Below, one piece after another: positions 6,875-11,049 of a stretch of DNA of 11,049 nt (positions within the stretch are counted from its first letter, which is position 1; every line of letters begins with the position of its first letter). The position numbers were made by a program, and so were the translations under genes. The notes beneath the pieces are model-generated. The model ran no database searches. It was not told where the DNA came from and worked only from the letters and a program-made list of their open reading frames with translations. Where the stretch lies: positions 3,293-14,341 of the forward strand of contig DMMB01000056.1 in assembly GCA_003453215.1 (NCBI GenBank). Reading direction: 5' to 3'. This DNA comes from Oscillospiraceae bacterium. GTDB taxonomy: Bacteria > Bacillota > Clostridia > Oscillospirales > Ruminococcaceae.

Positions 6875-7375
6875 TTAACCCAGAATTTCTTTTGCGTCCT
6901 TGCCACGAACCGCAGCAACTTCCTCTACGTTACGCAGGGACTTCAGACCCTCGAAAGTAGCGGTAACAACGTTGCAGGGGTTGTTGGAACGCAGGCACTT
7001 GGTACGGATATCGCTGATACCGGCTACTTCCAGTACGGCACGAACAGCGCCGCCGGCAATCACGCCGGTACCCTGGGGAGCGGGTTTCATCAGTACCTCA
7101 CCGGCGCCAAATTTGCCGATGACCTCGTGCGGAATGGTAGTTCCCTTGAGGGAAACTTTAACCATGTTCTTCTTCGCATCTTCAATGCCCTTGCGGATAG
7201 CGTCCGGGACTTCGCCGGCTTTACCAATACCAAAACCAATGGTACCGTTGCCGTCACCCACGACTACCAGTGCAGCGAACTTGTAGATACGACCGCCCTT
7301 GACGGTTTTGGAGACGCGGCCGATGTGTACGACCTTCTCCTGCAGATCCAGTTTAGATGCATCAATACGAGCCAA
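6875..7375 (-). CDS. rpsE: 30S ribosomal protein S5, TTG start
   Basis: S5 lies at the mRNA entry side of the 30S subunit and affects decoding accuracy and mRNA unwinding. The N-terminal double-stranded-RNA-binding fold spans about residues 10-75 (EKVVHIGRVSKTVKGG, FAALVVVGDGNGTIGFG, EVPDAIRKGIEDAKKN). The C-terminal domain carries GTTIPHEVIGKFGAGEV and GTGVIAGGAVRAVLEVAGI. The start is TTG at 7375: it gives 166 residues that align end to end with the Bacillus protein (MRRIDPSK against MARIDASK), and GGAGG lies eight bases upstream. No in-frame ATG or GTG exists nearby; the next methionine is deep inside the domain. A TTG on a highly expressed ribosomal gene is unusual. Confidence 0.96.
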   Translation of the reverse strand: MARIDASKLDLQEKVVHIGRVSKTVKGGRIYKFAALVVVGDGNGTIGFGIGKAGEVPDAIRKGIEDAKKNMVKVSLKGTTIPHEVIGKFGAGEVLMKPAPQGTGVIAGGAVRAVLEVAGISDIRTKCLRSNNPCNVVTATFEGLKSLRNVEEVAAVRGKDAKEILG

Positions 7376-7388
7376 AAAGTGTCCCTCC
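7373..7388 (-). promoter_or_regulatory. Ribosome binding site and TTG start of rpsE
   Basis: GGAGG (7388-7384), then eight bases, then TTG (7375-7373). The spacing is ideal, and no other start codon in this frame fits, which supports TTG as the true start of S5. Confidence 0.8.
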
Positions 7389-7392
7389 TCTC

Positions 7393-7752
7393 TCAGAATT
7401 TCAGGCCGCCTTCGCGGGCGCCCTCGGCCAGTTCTGCCACGCGGCCATGATAGACAAAGCCGCCGCGGTCAAATACGACCTCTTCGATGTTTACCTTCTT
7501 GGCAGCCTCGGCAATCGCAAGACCTACCTTGCGGGCGCCTTCCTTGTTGCCGCCGTAGCCGTCAAAGCCCTTATCCATGCTGGAAGCAGCAGCCAGAGTT
7601 ACGCCAAGATCGTCATTGATGATCTGAGCATAAATGTGGTTGGCGGAGCGGAAAACGGCCAGTCTGGGACGCTGCGCAGTACCGTACACTTTGCCGCGTA
7701 CTCTGGCGCGTCTTTTAAGACGGTTCTTCTTGCTATCAACTTTCGTAACCAT
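7393..7752 (-). CDS. rplR: 50S ribosomal protein L18
   Basis: L18 binds 5S rRNA with L5 and helps bring it into the large subunit. The 119-residue product has a basic N-terminal tail (KKNRLKRRARVRGKVYG), the core QRPRLAVFRSANHIYAQIINDD, a GARKVGLAIAEAAKKVNIEEVVFDRGG stretch summarised by its end FDRGGFVYHGRV, and the usual C terminus LAEGAREGGLKF. Length is one residue shorter than in Bacillus. The ATG at 7752 has AAGGAGGAG at a good distance. The stop is TGA, one of few in this cluster, where TAA is the rule. Seventeen bases separate it from rpsE. Confidence 0.97.
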   Translation of the reverse strand: MVTKVDSKKNRLKRRARVRGKVYGTAQRPRLAVFRSANHIYAQIINDDLGVTLAAASSMDKGFDGYGGNKEGARKVGLAIAEAAKKVNIEEVVFDRGGFVYHGRVAELAEGAREGGLKF

Positions 7753-7770
7753 TCAGATACTCCTCCTTCC

Positions 7771-8313
7771 TTATTTACCCTTGCCGGCTTTACCTTCCTT
7801 GCGGATGATAACTTCGTCGACGTATTTGATGCCCTTGCCCTTATAAGGCTCGGGGGGACGCTTCTCGCGGATTTCCGCAGCAAACTGGCCTACGGCCTGC
7901 TTGTCGGCGCCTTTTACGATTACTTTGTTGGGGGAGGGCACTTCAATGGTGATGCCGGGGATCTCGGGTACAATAACCTGATGAGAATAACCCAGGTTCA
8001 TAACCAGCTCGTTGCCCTGTTTGGCAGCACGGTAACCTACGCCATTGATTTCCAGTTCCTTGGAGAAGCCCTTATCGATGCCCTCTACCATGTTGTGGAT
8101 CAGTGCGCGGTACAGGCCGTGCATGCTCTTGGTCTCTTTTTCTTCGTTTGCACGCGTAATGTGCATTACGTTGCCGTCCATCTTTACTCCGATGCGGCTG
8201 TCGATGGTCTGGCTGAGGGTGATGCCCTTACCGCTGACGGTAACGGTGTTGCCCTCTACCTTTACTTCGATGCCGGCGGGGATTTCGATGGGCTTGTTAC
8301 CAATTCTGCTCAT
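7771..8313 (-). CDS. rplF: 50S ribosomal protein L6
   Basis: L6 is a large-subunit protein made of two similar alpha-beta domains that binds 23S rRNA near the stalk base and the GTPase-associated centre. The 180-residue product begins MSRIGNKPIEIPAGIEV, as in the family, with the first domain to about residue 80 (ALIHNMVEGIDKGFSKELEINGVGYRA) and the second with ITIEVPSPNKVIVKGADKQAVGQFAAEIR. The C-terminal RPPEPYKGKGIKYVDEVI is the L6 signature. The ATG at 8313 follows TAAGGAGGG, which includes the rpsH stop. Length and start match the Bacillus protein. Confidence 0.97.
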   Translation of the reverse strand: MSRIGNKPIEIPAGIEVKVEGNTVTVSGKGITLSQTIDSRIGVKMDGNVMHITRANEEKETKSMHGLYRALIHNMVEGIDKGFSKELEINGVGYRAAKQGNELVMNLGYSHQVIVPEIPGITIEVPSPNKVIVKGADKQAVGQFAAEIREKRPPEPYKGKGIKYVDEVIIRKEGKAGKGK

Positions 8314-8327
8314 TCTACTTTCCCTCC

Positions 8328-8726
8328 TTACCAGATGAACGCCAGGACTTCGCCGCCGACATTCAGCTTACGAGCCTCTTTATCGGTGATGACGCCCTTG
8401 GAAGTGGAGAGGATTGCAACGCCCAGGCCCTTCATGACCTTGGGGCAGTCCTCACAGCTTGTATAAATACGCAGACCGGGCTTGGAAACTCTGCGCAGCC
8501 CCTGGATTACAGGGGTCTTGTTGGCGCCGTATTTCAGGGTAATACGGATAACGCCCTGCTTACCGTCATCAATAACGGTGAAAGCCTTGATATAACCCTC
8601 GTCAAGAAGAATCTGAGCAATAGAAGTCTTCATCTTTGACGCAGGAATATCAACAGTGTCGTGCTTGGCGCTGTTCGCATTGCGAATGCGAGTCAGCATA
8701 TCAGCAATCGTATCAGTGATATACAT
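8328..8726 (-). CDS. rpsH: 30S ribosomal protein S8
   Basis: S8 is a primary 16S rRNA-binding protein that organises the central domain of the 30S subunit. In E. coli it also represses the spc operon. The 132-residue product is full length: N-terminal MYITDTIADMLTRIRNANSAKHD, a central LLDEGYIKAFTVIDDGKQGVIRI, and the C-terminal signature GLGVAILSTSKGVITDKEARKLNVGGEVLAFIW, quoted here only to its key blocks (ILSTSKGV, GGEVLAFIW). The ATG at 8726 has AAGGAGGT eight bases ahead. Spacers are 21 bases from rpsZ and 14 to rplF. I see no clear copy of the S8 RNA target upstream, so autoregulation is not shown by the sequence. Confidence 0.97.
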   Translation of the reverse strand: MYITDTIADMLTRIRNANSAKHDTVDIPASKMKTSIAQILLDEGYIKAFTVIDDGKQGVIRITLKYGANKTPVIQGLRRVSKPGLRIYTSCEDCPKVMKGLGVAILSTSKGVITDKEARKLNVGGEVLAFIW

Positions 8727-8747
8727 AGGTCAACCTCCTTCTTTCTA

Positions 8748-8933
8748 TTACCAGCTTGCTTTCTTTACGCCGGGGATCTGGCCCTTATAGGCCAGCTCGC
8801 GGAAACAGATACGGCAGATCCCGTACTTACGCAGGTAAGCGTGGGGGCGGCCGCAGATCTTGCAGCGGTTGTAAGCTCTGGTAGAGAACTTAGCGGGAGC
8901 CTGCTGCTTCAGTTTCATCGACAGTTTTGCCAT
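8748..8933 (-). CDS. rpsZ: 30S ribosomal protein S14, zinc-binding short form (type Z)
   Basis: S14 sits in the head of the 30S subunit and is a late-assembly protein. This is the short 61-residue zinc form: Cys24 and Cys27 (RCKICGRPHAY) and Cys40 and Cys43 (GICRICFREL) make the zinc site, and the C-terminal IPGVKKASW is the family signature. The cysteine-free long form used under zinc limitation in some bacteria is about 89-100 residues and is not in this window. The ATG at 8933 follows TAAGGAGGT, in which TAA is the rplE stop. Position between L5 and S8 is standard. The symbol rpsN is also used for this locus. Confidence 0.97.
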   Translation of the reverse strand: MAKLSMKLKQQAPAKFSTRAYNRCKICGRPHAYLRKYGICRICFRELAYKGQIPGVKKASW

Positions 8934-8947
8934 TCTTCTCTACCTCC

Positions 8948-9487
8948 TTACTTCTCAAAGGGCGCGCCCATCAGGGTCAGCAGCGCTTTGGCTTCTTCAT
9001 CGGTCTTTGCGGTGGTTACAAAGGTAATATCCATACCGCGTACCTTATCGATCTTATCGTACTCGATCTCGGGGAAGATCAGCTGCTCACGGATACCGAG
9101 GTTGTAGTCGCCACGGCCATCAAAGCTGTTGCCGTTAATGCCGCGGAAGTCGCGTACACGGGGCAGAGCGATATTGAACAGCTTATCCACGAACTCGTAC
9201 ATTCTCTCGCCGCGCAGGGTTACCTTTGCGCCGATTACCATACCTTCACGCAGCTTAAAGTTTGCTACGGATTTGTGTGCTTTGCAGGGCATAGCCTTCT
9301 GGCCGGTGATCTTGCCCAGATCGCTGACAATGGCATCCAGCATCTTGGGGTTATCTTTCAGCTCACCGCAGCCAACATTGATGACGACCTTATCCAGCTT
9401 GGGGATCTGCATAACACTCTTGTAGCCGAACTTGCTCATCATTGCAGGGGCTACGTCACTCTTGTAGAATTCTTTCAAACGTGCCAT
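8948..9487 (-). CDS. rplE: 50S ribosomal protein L5
   Basis: L5 binds 5S rRNA and anchors it in the central protuberance; it contacts P-site tRNA and the small-subunit head. The 179-residue product has all family marks: MARLKEFYKSDV start, KLDKVVINVGCGELKDNPK, ITGQKAMPCKAHKSVANFKLREG, the L5 stretch VTLRGERMYEFVDKL, PRVRDFRG and the C-terminal YDKIDKVRGMDITFVTTAKTDEEAKALL. I chose the ATG at 9487, which has AAGGAGG just upstream and gives the standard length. An upstream ATG at 9529 would add 14 residues that overlap rplX and has no family match. Fourteen bases separate it from both rplX and rpsZ. Confidence 0.97.
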   Translation of the reverse strand: MARLKEFYKSDVAPAMMSKFGYKSVMQIPKLDKVVINVGCGELKDNPKMLDAIVSDLGKITGQKAMPCKAHKSVANFKLREGMVIGAKVTLRGERMYEFVDKLFNIALPRVRDFRGINGNSFDGRGDYNLGIREQLIFPEIEYDKIDKVRGMDITFVTTAKTDEEAKALLTLMGAPFEK

Positions 9488-9501
9488 GATTATCCTCCTT
9501 C

Positions 9502-9816
9502 TTAATAAGATGCGCCGCAGTGCTTGCACACACGGGTCTTGGTGTCGCCCTCTACCTTATGGGCCAGGCGGGTCGCCTTGCCGCACTTGGGGCAAACAGC
9601 CATTACTTTGCAGGCATATACAGCGGATTCCGCTTTCATAATGCCGGCGGGATCTCCCTGTTTGCGGGGCTTCACATGCTTGGTTACCATGTTCAGGCCC
9701 TCTACGATGACCTTCTGCTCTTTGGGGCTTACCTGCAGAACTTTGCCCTGCTTGCCCTTATCCTTACCGGAGAGCATGACGACAGTGTCGCCGGTCTTTA
9801 CATGAATATGATTCAT
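9502..9816 (-). CDS. rplX: 50S ribosomal protein L24, zinc-ribbon type
   Basis: L24 is an assembly-initiator protein that binds 23S rRNA near the exit tunnel. The KOW motif is at residues 5-32 (HVKTGDTVVMLSGKDKGKQG), followed by EGLNMVTKHVKP. The C-terminal end has two CxxC pairs (Cys75/78 and Cys97/100) that should form a zinc ribbon; Bacillus L24 lacks these cysteines. I chose the ATG at 9816 (104 residues). The upstream in-frame GTG at 9828 overlaps the AAGGAGGTG Shine-Dalgarno itself and cannot be used with it, while the ATG sits 11 bases after GGAGG. The first codons form an AT-rich inverted repeat, ATGAAT-CAT-ATTCAT, that includes the start codon. Confidence 0.95.
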   Translation of the reverse strand: MNHIHVKTGDTVVMLSGKDKGKQGKVLQVSPKEQKVIVEGLNMVTKHVKPRKQGDPAGIMKAESAVYACKVMAVCPKCGKATRLAHKVEGDTKTRVCKHCGASY

Positions 9817-9825
9817 ACTTTGCGA

Positions 9826-9835
9826 CACCTCCTTA
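9826..9835 (-). promoter_or_regulatory. Shine-Dalgarno of rplX, decides ATG over GTG start
   Basis: TAAGGAGGTG combines the rplN stop codon (TAA) with the rplX ribosome binding site. A GTG that is in frame with rplX overlaps the last G of this site, so initiation there is impossible with this Shine-Dalgarno. The ATG at 9816 has a usable spacing of 11 bases. Confidence 0.85.
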
Positions 9836-10201
9836 CAGAACTTCCGGAGCGAGGGAGAGGATCTTGGTGTAATCCTTTTCTCTCAACTCTCTGGCTACTG
9901 GCCCAAAGATACGGGTACCACGGGGATTTTTGTCCTCCTTGATGATAACGGCTGCGTTTTCATCAAAGCGGATATAAGTGCCATCTTCCCGGCGCAGCCC
10001 CTTTGCGGAGCGTACGATTACGGCACGGACTACTTCGCCCTTCTTGACGGTGCCGCCGGGGGCTGCCTTCTTGACGGAAGCCACGACTACATCGCCGATA
10101 TTGGCATATCTCTTGCGGGAGCCGCCCAGCACGCGGATACACATAAGCTCCTTCGCGCCGGTGTTATCAGCTACCTTGAGATAGGTCTGCATCTGAATCA
10201 C
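9833..10201 (-). CDS. rplN: 50S ribosomal protein L14
   Basis: L14 is a beta-barrel protein of the large subunit that forms intersubunit bridges with the small subunit and is the binding site for silencing factor RsfS in bacteria. The 122-residue product shows the full family pattern: LKVADNTGAKELMCIRVLGGS, GDVVVASVKKAAPGG, FDENAAVIIKEDKNPRGTRI and the C-terminal FGPVARELREKDYTKILSLAPEV. The start is GTG at 10201: it gives exactly 122 residues like the Bacillus protein (which also begins MIQ), and the AGGAGG lies eight bases upstream. The next ATG, three codons in, would shorten the conserved N terminus. It opens the spc part of the cluster, and the rplX Shine-Dalgarno overlaps its stop. Confidence 0.97.
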   Translation of the reverse strand: MIQMQTYLKVADNTGAKELMCIRVLGGSRKRYANIGDVVVASVKKAAPGGTVKKGEVVRAVIVRSAKGLRREDGTYIRFDENAAVIIKEDKNPRGTRIFGPVARELREKDYTKILSLAPEVL

Positions 10202-10298
10202 AGAGCGTTCCTCCTTTCAAAGACTCGTGCATCTTGCTGCACGGTTCTATTCCAATAAACAGATTGATACAAATTTGCTTACGTGCGATCCGTCCGGC
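10202..10298 (-). promoter_or_regulatory. Longest intergenic spacer (S10/spc boundary) with small hairpin
   Basis: This 97-base spacer lies between rpsQ and rplN, where most other spacers are under 30 bases. On the transcribed strand it holds a perfect six-pair inverted repeat, CGTGCA-GCAAGA-TGCACG (10243-10226), that ends shortly before the rplN Shine-Dalgarno AAAGGAGG. An upstream GCACG (10286-10282) could pair with the same 5' arm instead. No run of T follows the hairpin, so it is not an intrinsic terminator. A weak promoter-like pair, TTGTAT and AATAGA separated by 15 bases, is also visible but far from consensus. In E. coli a promoter for the spc operon lies at this boundary; whether one exists here is inference. 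Confidence 0.35.
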
Positions 10299-10556
10299 TT
10301 ATTTCGCCTTCTCGATGATCTCTACCACGCGCCATCTCTTATCTTTGGAGATAGGACGGGTTTCCATGATCATGACGGTATCGCCGATACCGCAAGCGTT
10401 AGTCTCATCATGCGCCTTGAACTTCACAGTGCGCTTTACGATCTTCTTGTACAGGGGGTGACGGACGTTATCGATAACGGCGACCACTACGGTCTTGTCC
10501 ATCTTATCGGAAACGACCACGCCTGTTCTGGTTTTTCTCAGGTTTCTTTCGCTCAT
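10299..10556 (-). CDS. rpsQ: 30S ribosomal protein S17
   Basis: S17 is an OB-fold primary 16S rRNA-binding protein that acts early in 30S assembly. The 85-residue product starts MSERNLRKTRTGVVVSDKMDKT, carries the family stretch VKRTVKFKAHDETNACGIGD and the signature IMETRPISKDKRWRVVEI. Length is normal (about 84-90). The ATG is preceded by AAAGGAGG at eight bases. The bases just after the Shine-Dalgarno form the palindrome AGGATATCCT, which is short and may be chance. This is the last gene of the S10 part; the 97-base spacer before rplN is the longest in the window. Confidence 0.97.
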   Translation of the reverse strand: MSERNLRKTRTGVVVSDKMDKTVVVAVIDNVRHPLYKKIVKRTVKFKAHDETNACGIGDTVMIMETRPISKDKRWRVVEIIEKAK

Positions 10557-10576
10557 CAGGATATCCTCCTTTCTCC

Positions 10577-10774
10577 TTATTTAGTCTCCAGCTCTTTTTC
10601 CTTCAGTACGGTCTTTACGCGGGCAATGTCTTTCTTGACCTCAACAAGACGCAGAGGGTTATCCAGCTGGTTGACAGCGTGCTGGAAGCGAAGATTGAAA
10701 AGCTCGGTCTTCAGGTCAGCAAGCTTTTTGTTCAGATCCTGAGCAGAAAGTGCTCTGATTTCGGTAGCCTTCAT
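10577..10774 (-). CDS. rpmC: 50S ribosomal protein L29
   Basis: L29 is a small helical-hairpin protein on the large subunit near the peptide exit tunnel, where it helps form the docking area for signal recognition particle and trigger factor. The 65-residue product has the typical length and pattern: an N-terminal MKATEIRALSAQDLNKKLADLK helix start, then the family core ELFNLRFQHAVNQLDNP, then the VKKDIARVKTVLKE helix. The start is the ATG that overlaps the rplP stop in TAATG; a GGGAG site lies nine bases upstream, inside the last codons of rplP. The order L16-L29-S17 is the standard end of the S10 operon. The next gene, rpsQ, starts after 20 bases. Confidence 0.97.
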   Translation of the reverse strand: MKATEIRALSAQDLNKKLADLKTELFNLRFQHAVNQLDNPLRLVEVKKDIARVKTVLKEKELETK

Positions 10775-11049
10775 TATTCTTCACTCCCTTCGGTTTCTTT
10801 TTTTACAAATTTGCACTTGATCGGCAGCTTGTGCATAGCCAGACGCATAGCTTCACGAGCAATGCTCTCATCAACGCCGCCCATTTCGAACAGGATACGG
10901 CCGGGCTTTACCACGGCTACCCAGTACTCAGGGCTACCTTTACCGGAACCCATTCGGGTTTCAGCGGGCTTTGCGGTGACGGGCTTATCGGGGAAGATCT
11001 TAATCCATACCTGACCGCCACGCTTGATGTAACGGGTCATGGCGATACG
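10774..11049 (-). CDS. rplP: 50S ribosomal protein L16, C-terminal part (5' end outside window)
   Basis: L16 is a large-subunit protein that sits near the A site and the 5S rRNA and helps position tRNA and form the peptidyl transferase region. The 91 visible codons match the middle and C-terminal part of the family: RIAMTRYIKRGG, IFPDKPVTAKPAETRMGSGKG and EYWVAVVKPGRILFEM are diagnostic, including the conserved RMGxGKG stretch. The frame stays open to base 11049, and the family is usually about 135-145 residues, so roughly the first third is missing; the ATG at 11040 is an internal methionine, not the start. The stop TAA shares its last A with the ATG of rpmC (TAATG at 10776-10772), so the two genes are probably translationally coupled. 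Identification is firm. Confidence 0.97.
   Translation of the reverse strand, partial: RIAMTRYIKRGGQVWIKIFPDKPVTAKPAETRMGSGKGSPEYWVAVVKPGRILFEMGGVDESIAREAMRLAMHKLPIKCKFVKKETEGSEE

Noticed and set aside
9488..9501. An S8 repressor target at the rplX-rplE junction as in E. coli
   Set aside because: The spacer is only 14 bases, made mostly of the Shine-Dalgarno, and I see no S8-type stem with internal loop around it.
9488..9529. Upstream ATG that would extend L5 by 14 residues
   Set aside because: The extension overlaps the end of rplX and has no family match, while the ATG at 9487 has AAGGAGG in place and gives the standard length.

Overview
The window is one uninterrupted stretch of a bacterial ribosomal-protein super-operon, the S10-spc-alpha cluster, read entirely from the minus strand. 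Transcription runs from high to low coordinates. All 24 genes point the same way, spacers are mostly 4-28 bases, and nearly every gene has a strong GGAGG-type Shine-Dalgarno site. The order rplP, rpmC, rpsQ | rplN, rplX, rplE, rpsZ, rpsH, rplF, rplR, rpsE, rpmD, rplO, secY, adk, map, KOW-protein gene, infA, rpmJ | rpsM, rpsK, rpsD, rpoA, rplQ is that of a Gram-positive Firmicute. The placement of rpsD inside the alpha part (in Bacillus subtilis it lies elsewhere), the zinc-type S4, S14, L24 and L36, and the moderate GC content suggest class Clostridia. An Oscillospiraceae-like gut anaerobe is my best guess, and the rank below class is inference.

Layout in transcription order: 11049-10299 holds the end of the S10 part (L16 cut by the window edge, L29, S17). 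A 97-base spacer (10202-10298), the longest in the window, marks the S10/spc boundary and carries a small hairpin. 10201-6221 is the core spc part (L14, L24, L5, S14, S8, L6, L18, S5, L30, L15). 6221-2822 holds secY, adk, map, a small KOW-domain RNA-binding protein gene, infA and rpmJ. 2793-1 is the alpha part (S13, S11, S4, RNA polymerase alpha, and L17 cut by the other window edge).

The genes form a growth-rate module. It makes small- and large-subunit proteins, the initiation factor that acts on the 30S subunit, the alpha subunit that nucleates RNA polymerase assembly, the SecY translocon, the methionine aminopeptidase that trims new chains, and adenylate kinase. Two pairs (rplP/rpmC and rplO/secY) share a TAATG stop-start overlap, which suggests translational coupling.

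I see no mobile element, tRNA, rRNA, CRISPR array, strong promoter or intrinsic terminator. This is an ordinary, highly conserved core region, and I do not see a new system in it. The points worth a second look are modest: the KOW gene and its off-pattern codon use, the number of zinc-type proteins, a TTG start on rpsE, and small hairpins in the three longest spacers.
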